A DNA stretch of 64,000 nucleotides from Domibacillus aminovorans (GCF_001643235.1 NZ_LQWY01000016.1:1-64000), one strand, 5' to 3'; counted from the first letter of the stretch, positions 10,230 through 20,823 are shown. Translations and numbers: made by a program. The notes: generated by a model from the sequence alone, not told the origin.

Positions 10230-10954
10230 GTTTTACCATTTACCCGGCCATTGATATGCGCGGCGGCAAATGTGTCCGTCTCGTACAGGGCGATTATAAT
10301 CAGGAAACGATATATGGTGATTCGCCGTTTGATATGGCAAAATCATTTGTGGAGCAGGGCGCAGAATGGATTCACATGGTAGATCTTGATGGCGCAAAAG
10401 ATGGACAGCGTGTCAATGATAAGTTCGTCATTGAAGCGGCACAAAAACTCTCTGCCCGTGTTCAAATTGGCGGTGGTATCCGGACAGAGGAAGATGTCCG
10501 TCATTATCTTGATAACGGTGTCGATCGAGTCATTATTGGCAGCCTTGCTGTAAAAGAACCGGAACTCGTAAAGCAATGGCTCGGTACATATGGAGATAAA
10601 ATTGCGATTGGTCTTGATGCGAAAAATGGCTATGTAGCAACACATGGCTGGTTGGAAACATCGTCTATGAAAGCAGTGGATCTTGCAAAAGAATTTGCGG
10701 ATGCAGGTGCAGAAACGTTTATTTTCACCGACATTGCAAATGATGGGATGCTGTCTGGTCCAAATACAGAAGCAACAGCAGAACTTGCACGTGTGACAGG
10801 GAAAAGTGTTATTGCATCAGGCGGTGTTAGTTCTCTTGATGATTTGCGTGAACTAGCAAAATTTGAAGCAGATGGCTTATCCGGTGCCATTTGCGGAAAA
10901 GCCATTTACACGGGCCGTTTTAGTGTGAAAGAAGCGCTGGAGGTGGCGAAATGA
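10226..10954 (+). CDS. hisA: ProFAR isomerase
   Basis: Phosphoribosylformimino-AICAR ribotide isomerase, a (beta/alpha)8 barrel of 242 residues. Catalytic Asp is in the N-terminal YPAIDMRGG motif, and the second Asp is in [15 protein letters not shown] near residue 170. Phosphate-binding glycines are in QIGGGIRT and ASGGV. Overlaps hisB-hisH and hisF by 4 bases each. Confidence 0.97.
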   Translation: MSFTIYPAIDMRGGKCVRLVQGDYNQETIYGDSPFDMAKSFVEQGAEWIHMVDLDGAKDGQRVNDKFVIEAAQKLSARVQIGGGIRTEEDVRHYLDNGVDRVIIGSLAVKEPELVKQWLGTYGDKIAIGLDAKNGYVATHGWLETSSMKAVDLAKEFADAGAETFIFTDIANDGMLSGPNTEATAELARVTGKSVIASGGVSSLDDLRELAKFEADGLSGAICGKAIYTGRFSVKEALEVAK

Positions 10955-11709
10955 TGACAAAACGTATTATCCCATGTCTCGATGTAAAAGAAGGCCGCGT
11001 CGTAAAAGGCATTCAATTCGTTGAATTACGCGATGCAGGCGACCCGGTTGAACTGGCTCGTGTATATGATGAACAAGGAGCAGACGAACTTGTTTTCCTC
11101 GATATCTCCGCGTCAGTTGAAGGACGGAAGACGATGGTTGACGTTGTGCAGGCCGTGGCGTCGGAACTGGCGATTCCATTTACAGTCGGTGGCGGGATTA
11201 ACGCACTCGATGATATGAAACGGATTTTACGTGCAGGAGCAGATAAAGTATCATTAAATACAGCCGCTGTGAACAATCCGGATCTGATCAACGAGGGAGC
11301 TGCTTTTTTCGGCTCACAATGTATCGTCATTGCGATCGATGCAAAATACGACGATGAAATGGGTACGTGGCGCGTGTATACGCACGGCGGCCGGACACCG
11401 ACAGAACGAAATGTCATTGACTGGGCGAAAGAAGCGGTGGAACGGGGCGCTGGTGAAATTTTGCTGACGAGCATGGACGAAGATGGAAGCAAAAAAGGCT
11501 TTGATATTGAGCTCACAAAAGCCGTTGGCGATGCAGTTTCTGTTCCGGTCATTGCATCCGGCGGCGCCGGCAATGCGGAGCACTTCTTTGATGTATTTAA
11601 AGAAGCGAAGGCAGATGCGGCGCTGGCAGCATCGATTTTTCATTATAAAGAAACAGGTGTCGGAGAAGTTAAACAATTTTTAAGAAACATGGGGGTAAAC
11701 GTCAGATGA
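10951..11709 (+). CDS. hisF: imidazole glycerol phosphate synthase cyclase subunit
   Basis: HisF forms IGP and AICAR from PRFAR using ammonia delivered by HisH. (Beta/alpha)8 barrel of 252 residues with catalytic Asp in [12 protein letters not shown] near residue 11 and the second Asp in [11 protein letters not shown] near 130. Because its usual partner HisH is truncated here, HisF may have to rely on free ammonia. ATG 10951 overlaps the hisA stop. Confidence 0.97.
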   Translation: MMTKRIIPCLDVKEGRVVKGIQFVELRDAGDPVELARVYDEQGADELVFLDISASVEGRKTMVDVVQAVASELAIPFTVGGGINALDDMKRILRAGADKVSLNTAAVNNPDLINEGAAFFGSQCIVIAIDAKYDDEMGTWRVYTHGGRTPTERNVIDWAKEAVERGAGEILLTSMDEDGSKKGFDIELTKAVGDAVSVPVIASGGAGNAEHFFDVFKEAKADAALAASIFHYKETGVGEVKQFLRNMGVNVR

Positions 11710-12335
11710 TTGAAGAAGTGAAATTTGATGAAAAAGGGCTCGTGCCTGCGATTGTGCAGGATGCGACAACGTACGAAGTATTGACGCTTGCCTATATGAA
11801 TAAAGAGTCACTTGAGAAAACGATGGAAACAGGCGAAACGTGGTTTTACAGCCGTTCACGCGAGGAATTATGGAATAAAGGGGCAACAAGCGGCAATACG
11901 CAAAAAGTCGTATCAATGCAATTTGACTGCGATAAAGATGCGATCGTTGTCAAAGTAGAGCCTGCAGGGCCAGCTTGTCACCGCGGCACGACAAGCTGCT
12001 TTGATGAACCATTTTATGGCGATGAAAGCGGCTCGTTGCCCTATTCGATTTTGCAGCAGCTTGAGCAGGTAATTGCTGACCGTGAGCAAAATCGTCCAGA
12101 AGGCGCGTATACGACGTATTTATTTGAAAAAGGCGTCGATAAAATATTGAAAAAAGTTGGCGAAGAAGCATCGGAAGTCATTATTGCGGCGAAAAACCGT
12201 GATAAAGAAGAATTGCAGTGGGAAGCAGCCGATCTAATATATCACTTGCTTGTTCTGCTCCGTGAGCAAGATCTGGCGCTTGATGATGTATTATCTGTGC
12301 TGGCACGGCGACATGAAGGTAAAGGAAAAGAATAA
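11706..12335 (+). CDS. hisI: bifunctional phosphoribosyl-AMP cyclohydrolase / phosphoribosyl-ATP pyrophosphatase
   Basis: Two-domain enzyme for steps 2 and 3 of histidine synthesis. The N-terminal HisI cyclohydrolase domain (residues 1-105) carries [11 protein letters not shown] and the metal-binding DCDKDA and CHRGTTSCF segments. The C-terminal HisE pyrophosphatase domain (about 115-209) has [16 protein letters not shown] and the [13 protein letters not shown] helix. Last gene of the operon, followed by a terminator. Confidence 0.96.
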   Translation: MIEEVKFDEKGLVPAIVQDATTYEVLTLAYMNKESLEKTMETGETWFYSRSREELWNKGATSGNTQKVVSMQFDCDKDAIVVKVEPAGPACHRGTTSCFDEPFYGDESGSLPYSILQQLEQVIADREQNRPEGAYTTYLFEKGVDKILKKVGEEASEVIIAAKNRDKEELQWEAADLIYHLLVLLREQDLALDDVLSVLARRHEGKGKE

Positions 12336-12339
12336 GATC

Positions 12340-12371
12340 AAGCCGGCCCAGTTTAGGGGCCGGCTTTTTCT
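12340..12371 (+). terminator. intrinsic terminator of the his operon
   Basis: AAGCCGGCCC / GGGCCGGCTT stem followed by a T run, 5 bases after the hisI stop. hisC is not in the operon, as in other Bacillus. Confidence 0.92.
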
Positions 12372-12395
12372 CTCTATTCTTTCAGCGTGTACCTA

Positions 12396-12404
12396 TGATA
12401 TAAT
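12396..12404 (+). promoter_or_regulatory. extended -10 promoter
   Basis: TGATATAAT, a consensus extended -10, lies 38 bases upstream of the TPR gene. No convincing -35. Confidence 0.55.
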
Positions 12405-12441
12405 GCATAAGTTAATCATATAGAACGTACGGAGGATTTTC

Positions 12442-13953
12442 ATGGGAAATGACTCAATGAGCTGGAAAGAAAATAGGAATATTGTTCCTTTTTTTCCGAC
12501 GGGAGAGTTTTACTATTCAAAAGGAATGAAAGCGCTCGAAAAACGGGAGCTGGCAAAAGCAAAAAAATACTTTTCACGGGCGATGGATTTAGAACCGCTT
12601 GAGCCGGTCATTGCCTGCCAGCTAGCCATTGTGGAAACAGAACTTGGTCATTATGAACAGTCGAATGGTCTGCTCCATTTCGTGCTCGATGATCTGGATC
12701 CGAATATGAGCGAGTGCCACTATTTTTTAGCCAATAATTATGTGCATATAGGATCGTTTAAAGACGCGTTTCGTCATGCACAAGCATATTTAGATATGAA
12801 TGAAGACGGCGAGTATAGCGACGACGCAGAAGATTTGCTTGATATAATTACGCTAGACAGTGAAGAAGCTTTTGACGATTTGTACGAGCAGGATGAGATG
12901 ATGGAGCTGCAAGAAGAAGCACGCTTTTTGCTTGAAAGCGGTCATTTTGCGAAAGCGGCTGCTCACCTTGAAGAATCGGTAAAAAAGTATCCTGATTTTT
13001 GGGCAGCATACAATAACTTGGCGCTCGCTTATTTTTATCTCGGACAAACTGAAAAAGCGCATCACATGTTGGATGATGTGCTAGAGAAAAATCCGGGCAA
13101 CTTGCATGCGATCTGTAATAAAATCGTGTTTTATTTTTATGAAAAAAAGCAGGAACCACTTGATTATTTGGCTGATCAGCTGGCAAAAGTACAGCCGCTT
13201 ATTCCCGATCAGCAGTTTAAAATCGGTGCGACGTTCGCACTTATTGGCCGTTATCAAGATGCCTACAGATGGCTGAAAAAGCTTTATAAAAATGGATTTG
13301 AAGGCGAAGCAGGCTTTTATTATTGGCTCGCCTATGCTGCACATTTTACTGGGCATCATGAAACAGCGCGCAAAATATGGAAAAAAGTCATCCGTGGCAA
13401 TCCAGAAAAAGAAGGGCTCGAACCATGGAATGGCCCCCAAGAAGAAGGGGAAATACAGCGCAATCCGGAAGAGATTGTCCGTTATTTGAATGGAGAACGG
13501 GATGAAGAACGGTTATTTGGTATTTTCTTATTATCGCTTGCTGGTGATCAAAAAGAAGTCATGACTCATCCTGGATTTTGCGATATCGATCATTTGCAGC
13601 CGCATGAGAAAATTTATATGGCGGATGTGCTCGGGATGCCGGTGGACAGTTCGCTCTTTATTGAAATGAACACGCGTCTGGCGCATGATACAGCTCTTAT
13701 ATTATATCGCCATTTCCGACCGCTTAAGAAGGAGGAAGCGGGTCTGTTTATGATCTGGTTTTCGATCTTTTTAGAGCTTCAGTATCATAATGCAAAACTG
13801 TCGAAGCCTGACGCATTGGCAGCAGCTGTAGAATATGTCTGGCGAAAATTGCGAAGTGAATCCGTTAGCCAGTCGGATATGGCTAATCAGTATGGTGTCT
13901 CTGTTTCAACTGTACAGAAATACGCTAAATTTATTCGCGAGCACCTTCTGTGA
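12442..13953 (+). CDS. tetratricopeptide-repeat protein with C-terminal HTH, YvcD-like
   Basis: A 503-residue soluble protein. TPR-like helix pairs are visible at about residues 20-130 and 155-240 (for example KGMKALEKRELAKAKKYF and AAHLEESVKKYPDFWAAYNNLALAYFYLG). The last 30 residues look like a helix-turn-helix (SQSDMANQYGVSVSTVQKYAKFI). The gene between hisI and trxB in B. subtilis is the TPR protein YvcD. The partner is unknown. GGAGG precedes the ATG. Confidence 0.8.
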   Translation: MGNDSMSWKENRNIVPFFPTGEFYYSKGMKALEKRELAKAKKYFSRAMDLEPLEPVIACQLAIVETELGHYEQSNGLLHFVLDDLDPNMSECHYFLANNYVHIGSFKDAFRHAQAYLDMNEDGEYSDDAEDLLDIITLDSEEAFDDLYEQDEMMELQEEARFLLESGHFAKAAAHLEESVKKYPDFWAAYNNLALAYFYLGQTEKAHHMLDDVLEKNPGNLHAICNKIVFYFYEKKQEPLDYLADQLAKVQPLIPDQQFKIGATFALIGRYQDAYRWLKKLYKNGFEGEAGFYYWLAYAAHFTGHHETARKIWKKVIRGNPEKEGLEPWNGPQEEGEIQRNPEEIVRYLNGERDEERLFGIFLLSLAGDQKEVMTHPGFCDIDHLQPHEKIYMADVLGMPVDSSLFIEMNTRLAHDTALILYRHFRPLKKEEAGLFMIWFSIFLELQYHNAKLSKPDALAAAVEYVWRKLRSESVSQSDMANQYGVSVSTVQKYAKFIREHLL

Positions 13954-14001
13954 GCATAATAATAGACGTAAATACTGAAATTCAGTACGATGAAAATATA
14001 A

Positions 14002-15009
<1,008 letters not shown>

Positions 15010-15102
15010 TCCGTTTTTTACACGAGCGTAATCCTTCTGAAATATGTAATTGATATAATGAACATGTAATTAGACTGCCCCCCCTGCAGATTTTTTTACA
15101 TT

Positions 15103-15130
15103 GCGCCCGGCATTGCCCGGGCGCTTTTTG
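15103..15130 (+). terminator. intrinsic terminator after trxB
   Basis: GC-rich stem GCGCCCGG / CCGGGCGC with a 6-base loop and a following T run. The rest of the 15010-15290 gap holds only the promoter of the next operon. Confidence 0.9.
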
Positions 15131-15218
15131 CATGTGTGAAATTACTCGCATGCAAGATCCAGTTGCTTGTCGCACCGGATCAGCCGCTCTCCGCTTTTCA
15201 AATAAACACCCGGCAGCG

Positions 15219-15247
15219 TTGAAGTTCTTAGAGTGTGCATATATAAT
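15219..15247 (+). promoter_or_regulatory. sigma-A promoter of the yvcI-rapZ-yvcK-whiA-crh operon
   Basis: TTGAAG, 17-base spacer, TATAAT, ending 44 bases before the GTG start of the Nudix gene. Confidence 0.8.
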
Positions 15248-15291
15248 AAAGGAAAGAAGTATTGGACTGACTTTGTGTGGGGGGTGTTATT

Positions 15292-15750
15292 GTGCAGCGT
15301 GTCACAAATTGTGTGTTAATGAAAGATGGACAAGTGCTCTTAATGCAAAAACCGCGCCGGGGCTGGTGGGTGGCACCCGGTGGGAAAATGGAGCCTGGCG
15401 AATCTGTCCGAGATGCGGTCATTCGTGAGTATCGTGAAGAAACGGGACTTTATTTACGTAATCCAAACGTAAAAGGTATATTCACCTTTATTATTAAAGA
15501 CGAGGATAAAGTGCTGTCTGAGTGGATGATGTTTACCTTTTTTGCTGAGCAGGCGGATGGCTTCGCGCTGTCAGAAACGAGAGAAGGGACCCTTCACTGG
15601 AAGTCGGTTGAGGAATTGAAGGACCTTCCAATGGCAGAAGGAGATCGTCATTTGCTGGAGTATATGGTACATGGAACCGGACTGTTATATGGAGCGTTTA
15701 CGTATACACCCGATTTCGAATTGATTTCATACCGTCTCGACCCAAGTTGA
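15292..15750 (+). CDS. Nudix hydrolase, YvcI-like
   Basis: About 152-residue Nudix hydrolase. The Nudix box reads GGKMEPGESVRDAVIREYREETGL split over residues 30-53, with all consensus Gly, Arg and Glu positions (G-x5-E-x7-REUxEExGU). The substrate is a nucleoside diphosphate linked to X, probably an oxidised nucleotide, but it cannot be told from sequence. The GTG at 15292 follows a GGGGGGT ribosome site; an upstream in-frame GTG is inside that site. First gene of the conserved operon. Confidence 0.88.
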   Translation: MQRVTNCVLMKDGQVLLMQKPRRGWWVAPGGKMEPGESVRDAVIREYREETGLYLRNPNVKGIFTFIIKDEDKVLSEWMMFTFFAEQADGFALSETREGTLHWKSVEELKDLPMAEGDRHLLEYMVHGTGLLYGAFTYTPDFELISYRLDPS

Positions 15751-15771
15751 TGAATAGAAAGGGGAATGACC

Positions 15772-16653
15772 ATGGCAAATGATGTACAGCTTGTCATTAT
15801 TACAGGAATGTCAGGTGCTGGTAAAACGGTTGCTGTCCAAAGTTTTGAAGACCTTGGTTTTTATTGCATGGATAACTTGCCGCCCACGCTTCTCCAGCCT
15901 TTTTTAACATTAATAAAAGATTCCGGACAGCAGTTGAAAAAAGTAGCCATTGTTATGGATATGCGCGGACGTGAATTTTTTGATCATTTATCGACGGCGC
16001 TTGATGAAGCAGCAGAAACACTCAATGCAGCACCAAAAGTGCTTTTTTTAGACGCTGAAGATGAAGTTCTTGTCAGCCGTTATAAAGAAACACGCCGGAC
16101 ACATCCACTTTCACGTGATGATCGCCCACTTGACGGCATTCATCAGGAGCGCGAACTGTTAAATGATTTGCGCGGCCGAGCACACATGATTTTGAATACA
16201 TCAAAAATGAAACCAAAAGATTTACGCGAAACCATTATGCGTGAATTTTCGCCGGATAAGGAAGCATCATTTACAGTAAATGTGATGTCATTTGGATTTA
16301 AACATGGCTTGCCAATTGATGCGGATCTTGTTTTTGATGTGCGGTTTTTGCCGAATCCGCACTATATTGAGCATATGAGACCACGTACAGGGCTTGATGC
16401 AGATGTAGCAGAATACGTAATGAAATGGACGGATACGCAAAAGTTTCTTGAAAAAGTGTCCGATCTCCTCACGTTTATGATGCCACATTATAAAATAGAA
16501 GGAAAGTCACAGCTTGTCATTGCGATCGGCTGTACGGGCGGTCAGCATCGTTCAGTTGCTCTTTCTGAATACTTGGCAAACTATTTTGCGGATAATTACA
16601 CGACACGGGTTACCCACCGCGATATTGATAAGCGAAAGGCTGCAAAGTCATGA
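15772..16653 (+). CDS. rapZ: RapZ/YvcJ family nucleotide-binding protein
   Basis: P-loop protein (GMSGAGKT at residues 11-18) of the RapZ family. In E. coli RapZ is an RNA adaptor; in B. subtilis YvcJ hydrolyses nucleotides and affects competence. The C-terminal RapZ domain is visible from about residue 165 ([11 protein letters not shown], then [11 protein letters not shown] near 250, a phosphate/nucleotide-binding segment). Length about 293. ATG 15772 is preferred over in-frame ATG 15766. Overlaps yvcK. Confidence 0.94.
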   Translation: MANDVQLVIITGMSGAGKTVAVQSFEDLGFYCMDNLPPTLLQPFLTLIKDSGQQLKKVAIVMDMRGREFFDHLSTALDEAAETLNAAPKVLFLDAEDEVLVSRYKETRRTHPLSRDDRPLDGIHQERELLNDLRGRAHMILNTSKMKPKDLRETIMREFSPDKEASFTVNVMSFGFKHGLPIDADLVFDVRFLPNPHYIEHMRPRTGLDADVAEYVMKWTDTQKFLEKVSDLLTFMMPHYKIEGKSQLVIAIGCTGGQHRSVALSEYLANYFADNYTTRVTHRDIDKRKAAKS

Positions 16654-17621
16654 TGAACATGATGAACGATCCGCAGCCAAAAGTTGTTATTATTGGCGGT
16701 GGAACGGGACTGTCTGTACTACTCCGGGGACTGAAGCGCCATCCGATTGACTTGACAGCGATTGTCACAGTGGCGGATGATGGCGGCAGCTCCGGACGGC
16801 TGCGAAATGAGTTGAATATTCCGCCGCCAGGAGATATTCGTAATGTACTCGCCGCATTATCAGATGTGGAGCCGCTTGTCGAATCCCTTTTCCAGCATCG
16901 ATTTTCAACAGAAAATGAACTGTACGGCCATGCGCTCGGCAATTTAATGATTGCGGCTCTTTCATCTATTACCGGTGACTTTGGCCATGCGATTCAAGAA
17001 ATGAGCCGCGTATTAAATGTGCGGGGCAAAGTACTGCCAGCCGCGAATGAAAGTGTTATTCTTCATGCGGAAATGGATGATCAATCGATTGTATCAGGAG
17101 AATCGAAAATCCCTTATTCTGAAAAGAAAATCCATCGTGTATTTTTAACACCAGAGGAAATTAAACCACTCCCAGAAACGATTCGTGCGATTCAGGAAGC
17201 CGATTTAATTATCATTGGTCCAGGCAGTTTGTACACGAGTATATTGCCGAATTTATTAGTACCGGAAATCGGTGAAGAAGTATGTACCGCAAAGGCAAAA
17301 AAAGTGTATATTTGCAATTTGATGACCCAGGCGGGGGAAACGCTTGATTTTACAGCAGCCGATCATGTCAGAGCGATTTACGATCATATGAAATGTTCGT
17401 TTATTGACACGATTCTTGTTAATAAAGAACCAATCCCTGATCGTATTCAAGAGATTTATAAAGAGGAAATGGCTAAACCAGTCGTGTATGATGTGACTAA
17501 ACTGGAATCAATGGGGCTTAATACCATCATTGATGACATTGTCACGTACGAAGACAGCATTATCCGACATGATACAGCGAAAGTAGCCGAAATATTAGTG
17601 CGTCTCATCCCGAAACGGTAA
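16650..17621 (+). CDS. yvcK: gluconeogenesis factor YvcK (CofD-like)
   Basis: UDP-sugar-binding protein of the CofD/YvcK family (323 residues), needed in B. subtilis for growth on gluconeogenic carbon and for normal cell shape. Signatures: [17 protein letters not shown] at 12-28, [14 protein letters not shown] near 42-55, and the [13 protein letters not shown] segment near 192. Overlaps rapZ by 4 bases. Confidence 0.94.
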   Translation: MMNMMNDPQPKVVIIGGGTGLSVLLRGLKRHPIDLTAIVTVADDGGSSGRLRNELNIPPPGDIRNVLAALSDVEPLVESLFQHRFSTENELYGHALGNLMIAALSSITGDFGHAIQEMSRVLNVRGKVLPAANESVILHAEMDDQSIVSGESKIPYSEKKIHRVFLTPEEIKPLPETIRAIQEADLIIIGPGSLYTSILPNLLVPEIGEEVCTAKAKKVYICNLMTQAGETLDFTAADHVRAIYDHMKCSFIDTILVNKEPIPDRIQEIYKEEMAKPVVYDVTKLESMGLNTIIDDIVTYEDSIIRHDTAKVAEILVRLIPKR

Positions 17622-17645
17622 GTGGACATCACGAGAGGAGTGGTG

Positions 17646-18602
17646 ATGTTGTCTTTTGCATCAGAAACGAAAAAAGAACTGACCACCATTGAAACGAGTG
17701 GATGTTGTGCGAAGGCAGAATTGTCTGCGCTCATTCGTATGAATGGCTCGCTGTCTTTTTCCAACAAACAGCTTGTCGTCAATATACAAACGGAAAATGC
17801 GGCGATTGCCCGTCGTATTTACGTGTTAATTAAACGAAACTATGAAGCGGTAGTAGAGCTTCTCGTCCGTAAAAAAATGAGATTGAAAAAAAATAATGTC
17901 TATATTGTCCGGTTAAAAGAAGCGTCAAAAGAAATACTCGATGATCTTGCCATTGTTGAAAAAGGTTTTTCATTTGTTCATCACATTTCTCATAAAATTA
18001 TTGACAAAGATTGCTGCCGCCGTGCCTATTTGCGTGGTGCCTTTTTAGCAGGTGGATCCGTGAATAATCCGGAAACATCCTCTTATCATTTAGAAGTATT
18101 TTCTCTTTATCAGGAGCATAATGAAGCACTTTGTGAGTTGATGAATGCATTTCATTTAAATGCTAAACCGCTTGAACGAAAAAAGGGATTCATCACGTAT
18201 TTGAAAGAGGCAGAAAAAATATCTGACTTCTTTAGTGTTATTGGGGCGCATAACGCATTAATGCGTTTTGAAGATGTACGTATTATCCGGGATATGCGCA
18301 ATTCCGTAAACCGTCTTGTAAACTGTGAAACAGCAAATTTGAATAAAACGATAGGTGCTGCTTTGCGCCAGGTCGAAAATATAAAATATATTGATAAAAC
18401 GGTCGGACTTGGTATATTGCCAGACCGGCTTCGCGAAATTGCAGAGCTGCGCGTTCTTCATCAAGATGTGACGTTAAAAGAGCTCGGAGAAATGGTGTCG
18501 GGAACGGCGATTAGTAAATCAGGTATCAATCATCGTCTGCGTAAAATAGATGAAATTGCCAATAAAATTCGAGCTGGAGAGCTTACATCAGCGGAAAAAT
18601 AA
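17646..18602 (+). CDS. whiA: WhiA sporulation/cell-division regulator
   Basis: DNA-binding protein with an N-terminal LAGLIDADG homing-endonuclease-like domain ([19 protein letters not shown] at about 125-143) and a C-terminal helix-turn-helix (about residues 270-310, [19 protein letters not shown]). In Bacillus it influences Z-ring formation and chromosome segregation. The ATG at 17646 follows GAGAGGAG; the frame is open to 17622. Length 318. Confidence 0.95.
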   Translation: MLSFASETKKELTTIETSGCCAKAELSALIRMNGSLSFSNKQLVVNIQTENAAIARRIYVLIKRNYEAVVELLVRKKMRLKKNNVYIVRLKEASKEILDDLAIVEKGFSFVHHISHKIIDKDCCRRAYLRGAFLAGGSVNNPETSSYHLEVFSLYQEHNEALCELMNAFHLNAKPLERKKGFITYLKEAEKISDFFSVIGAHNALMRFEDVRIIRDMRNSVNRLVNCETANLNKTIGAALRQVENIKYIDKTVGLGILPDRLREIAELRVLHQDVTLKELGEMVSGTAISKSGINHRLRKIDEIANKIRAGELTSAEK

Positions 18603-18619
18603 AAAAAGGAGTGGATAAA

Positions 18620-18883
18620 ATGGTTGATAAAAAAGTAAGCGTCCAGTTAAAATCCGGACTGCAAGCAAGACCGGCTGCCTTATTTGTACAGGAAGCGAAT
18701 CGATTCAGTGCCGAAATTTTTCTTGAAAAAGACGGAAAAAAAATTAACGCCAAAAGTATTATGGGCATTATGAGCCTTGCGCTAGGACGTGGTGCAACTG
18801 TTACGATCAGCGCTGAAGGACGAGAAGAAGAAATAGCCGTCGAAACATTAGCATCTCTTGTTGAACGGGAAGAGTGGATATAA
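18620..18883 (+). CDS. crh: Crh, catabolite-repression HPr-like protein
   Basis: HPr paralogue of 87 residues. The active-site His15 of HPr is replaced by Gln (GLQARPA), so it cannot act in PTS phosphotransfer, while Ser46 in KSIMG is kept. HPrK (gene at 1024) phosphorylates Ser46, and P-Ser-Crh is a CcpA co-repressor. AAAGGAGTGG precedes the ATG. Confidence 0.95.
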   Translation: MVDKKVSVQLKSGLQARPAALFVQEANRFSAEIFLEKDGKKINAKSIMGIMSLALGRGATVTISAEGREEEIAVETLASLVEREEWI

Positions 18884-18934
18884 AAAAAGCTTAAAACCCT
18901 TCTGCACGGATGGATGAATGGAATAAAAGAATGG

Positions 18935-18963
18935 GCGCCTTGTAACACGCAAGGCGTCTTTTA
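18935..18963 (+). terminator. intrinsic terminator after crh
   Basis: GCGCCTTG / CAAGGCG stem with a 7-base loop and a T-rich tail, about 50 bases past the crh stop. Confidence 0.8.
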
Positions 18964-19064
18964 TCGTTCATTATTTGCAAATATAGAAAGAGCAAGCGTA
19001 TACGCATGTTTCTAAAGGTTTTTGGTTAAATTAAAAACTATTCTTAATCAACAAGGAGGGAAAA

Positions 19065-19193
19065 ATGATGGAAAAAGAGAGCACACATGATTTTGTAGAG
19101 AAATTAAATGATACAAAGCAAAAAGACGAACGGAATAAAAAGAGACAAGGTAACGGTCATCCTGATAAAAAGTTGCCGACCAAACAGCAATAA
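19065..19193 (+). CDS. very small hydrophilic protein, unknown
   Basis: 42 codons (MMEKESTHDFVEK... ending KLPTKQQ) preceded by a strong AAGGAGGG at 8 bases and followed 20 bases later by a terminator, so the unit has the layout of a real gene. The product is rich in Lys, Asp and Gln, without hydrophobic segments. I do not recognise the family. The neighbours suggest a sporulation-associated small protein; that is inference only. Confidence 0.6.
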   Translation: MMEKESTHDFVEKLNDTKQKDERNKKRQGNGHPDKKLPTKQQ

Positions 19194-19213
19194 CTAACTT
19201 CTGACAAATAGTA

Positions 19214-19256
19214 AAAACAACCACCCTATACAAAAATGAAGGGTGGTTGTTTTTGT
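19214..19256. terminator. bidirectional intrinsic terminator
   Basis: AAAACAACCACCC / GGGTGGTTGTTTT stem with T run on the plus strand and A-rich left flank, between the converging small genes at 19065 and 19263. Confidence 0.88.
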
Positions 19257-19262
19257 TTAATT

Positions 19263-19442
19263 TTATTTGTTCCGGTATTTACTTGAATTCGTTCGCCCTC
19301 GTTCTTTTTTCAGGCTATCGAGTTCAGCTATTTCACGGGCATACTCTTCATTGACTGTATTTGATTTTGTTTTTAAATTTTTTGCTGTATGGGCTAAATG
19401 ATTTCCATTGTTACTGCCTGTTTTATAATCGTTTCTTCTCAT
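19263..19442 (-). CDS. small hydrophilic protein, possibly YfhD-like
   Basis: 59-residue Lys/Asn/Arg-rich protein starting MRRNDYKTGSNNG. The frame continues upstream, but GGAGG 7 bases before ATG 19442 fixes the start. Composition and the position close to sspK recall the YfhD-type small proteins that lie near sspK in B. subtilis; this match is from memory and weak. No membrane segment. Confidence 0.6.
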   Translation of the reverse strand: MRRNDYKTGSNNGNHLAHTAKNLKTKSNTVNEEYAREIAELDSLKKERGRTNSSKYRNK

Positions 19443-19500
19443 GGTCAAGCCTCCATTCAAATATTTCGTTCTTTTTAATTGAAGAAGAACTTTCTTTTAC

Positions 19501-19662
19501 TTATGCGTCCGTTGTTCTTTGATTCGAAGCTCTCATGCGTTCTTGAGGATGTGTATTAATGGTGCCGTCTGCTCGTTTGGAAGCAAATTCTGGCTTAGCC
19601 CGTGCTTTTCCCGCTTCTCCTTTCATCGAGGTAATCGGGAAGTTTTTCGCTTTATTTCTCAT
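19501..19662 (-). CDS. sspK: small acid-soluble spore protein K
   Basis: 53 residues, [16 protein letters not shown]... then [21 protein letters not shown] near the end. The last segment ([20 protein letters not shown]) is the SspK signature. SspK is a minor small acid-soluble protein of the spore core. GGAGGGGA lies just upstream of the ATG. The opposite strand is also open here, but only this frame matches a known family. It is direct evidence that the organism forms endospores. Confidence 0.92.
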   Translation of the reverse strand: MRNKAKNFPITSMKGEAGKARAKPEFASKRADGTINTHPQERMRASNQRTTDA

Positions 19663-19710
19663 TATTTCCCCTCCAGACACGTATTAGATGCACGCGTTTC
19701 CGCGTATGAC

Positions 19711-19739
19711 TAGTATAGGTAAAAGAAATAGAATTATCA
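19711..19739 (-). promoter_or_regulatory. possible forespore (sigma-G) promoter of sspK
   Basis: On the minus strand TGATAA, 16 bases, TATACTA, resembling sigma-G elements (TGAATA and CATACTA), about 50 bases before sspK. SspK genes are known to be forespore-expressed; the fit here is imperfect. Confidence 0.35.
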
Positions 19740-19809
19740 TGGGACTCTTCATAAAAATCATGGGAAAAGTTCCGTGAACTAGCAGCACTTATTAAAAATG
19801 AACATAAAA

Positions 19810-19842
19810 AATCCCATTGTGTCGTAAAAACACAATGGGATT
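19810..19842 (-). terminator. displaced terminator of the tRNA-Arg gene
   Basis: AATCCCATTGTG / CACAATGGGATT stem. Read on the minus strand it is followed by TTTTTA. It stands just beyond the displaced tRNA 3' fragment (19852-19914), so it is probably the original terminator of tRNA-Arg, now separated from the intact gene by the element. Confidence 0.75.
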
Positions 19843-19851
19843 TGTAAACAT

Positions 19852-19914
19852 TGACGCCCTCGGCAGGAATCGAACCTGCATTTCAAGCTTCGGAGGCTTG
19901 CGTGCTATCCGTTG
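19852..19914 (-). repeat. att repeat: displaced 3' part of tRNA-Arg(CCG)
   Basis: 63 bases identical to 24059-24121, covering all of the tRNA except its first 12 nucleotides. Identity stops at 19914 (next base A instead of C). This is the far attachment site of the integrated element. Confidence 0.93.
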
Positions 19915-20113
19915 ACCACCGGTACATAACGATAGGAATTCGCCTACTGTCCGCAGGCCTCCACGTTGTTTTATCCACAGGCGTTTCGCGGTATTCGTTC
20001 CGAACGCCTTTTTTCCGTATCATAATAACTGATAAGGCGCATGCTGTCAATGAAGATATAAACGTTTGTTTTATACGCATATGTGCAAAATTGCGTGAAG
20101 TCAAGAAGACGTT

Positions 20114-20288
20114 GATGGCAGAACGTGAGCAGCGTGATCAGGCGGAAGCAAAATTAAAAGAAGCGCAGGACAAGCCGCCCAACAAAATTGAACGCAAACT
20201 CGACGCAATTACGCGGCATCCAACGTCAGCCACCGAGCCGAAAACACAGTATTGGCGCGGGTTCAAGGCGCGTTTACCATTTGCGTAA
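20114..20288 (+). pseudogene. C-terminal remnant of an unknown coiled-coil protein
   Basis: The frame ending at 20288 gives a charged, probably coiled-coil stretch (AEREQRDQAEAKLKEAQ) and a basic tail ending RGFKARLPFA. It is open upstream into the att site, where the translation is meaningless, so only the end of a gene seems left. I do not recognise it; Met at 20114 may also make it a short intact gene. Confidence 0.35.
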
Positions 20289-20344
20289 ACCTTTTGCGGA
20301 ATGATATTGTTACCGTATCAAAACGCGAGGGGAAGAACGCCATT

Positions 20345-20596
20345 ATGAGTAAAAAGAAAAAACTCATCCAAAAAGAGCAGAAAACGCCAGAATCGATTCA
20401 CGACATCCTAGAAAAGAAAGCCGCACGTCTTAAGCTAGAAGATACGCATGAGCGCTCCACATATCACACGGAGAAAATCTTTAGGCCGATCCTCGATCAG
20501 CTCGAAGCCAATTCGCCAGCACGCGGATTCAAGAAGGAGTTCATTAACAATGCGATCCGAAAGTCGCTGCGTGAGGATTACGGGATTGATGTTTGA
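20345..20596 (+). CDS. small basic hypothetical protein of the tRNA-Arg element
   Basis: 83 residues, starting MSKKKKLIQKEQKTPESI, very Lys-rich at the N-terminus, then amphipathic helices (SIHDILEKKAARLKLE; FKKEFINNAIRKSLREDYGI). The C-terminal part resembles the ribbon-helix-helix style of small plasmid or phage proteins but no family is assigned. GAGGGG is 12 bases upstream of the ATG, somewhat far. Confidence 0.5.
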   Translation: MSKKKKLIQKEQKTPESIHDILEKKAARLKLEDTHERSTYHTEKIFRPILDQLEANSPARGFKKEFINNAIRKSLREDYGIDV

Positions 20597-20733
20597 CGAA
20601 GGGGGCAGCCGTCAATACTCCGCATATGCCTACGTTATGGGATAGTAAGGAAAGTACATCGGCGAAACGCGCTGGCAGGACGACCGCTTAAAAAAGTTAG
20701 GAGTGCGCCATTTATCCGTAAATCCAGCTGTTA

Positions 20734-20823
20734 ATGTACGAATTGATATATTTTCGTACATGTGAAACGTTGACATAACGCCATTGTTCGTTTGTGATTA
20801 CATTAAATGTACGAAAACATATC
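20734..20823. promoter_or_regulatory. inverted-repeat operator cluster before the recombinase gene
   Basis: ATGTACGAA at 20734-20742 is inverted as TTCGTACAT at 20753-20761 (10-base spacer), and the same word recurs at 20807-20815. Segments 20745-20761 and 20807-20823 are inverted copies with 16 of 17 matches. A TTGACA (20770-20775) with a weak TGTGAT -10 lies between them. This looks like binding sites for a repressor or for the recombinase. Confidence 0.6.

Noticed and set aside
15132-15428. 98-codon frame with Cys-rich end overlapping the Nudix gene
   Set aside because: Out of frame with the Nudix domain, spans the promoter; the Cys residues come from translating the Nudix box.
19851-20288. 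145-codon frame starting in the tRNA-Arg fragment
   Set aside because: Its first half translates tRNA sequence (a known false-gene signature beginning MTPSAGIEPA). Only the tail after about 20114 could be real.
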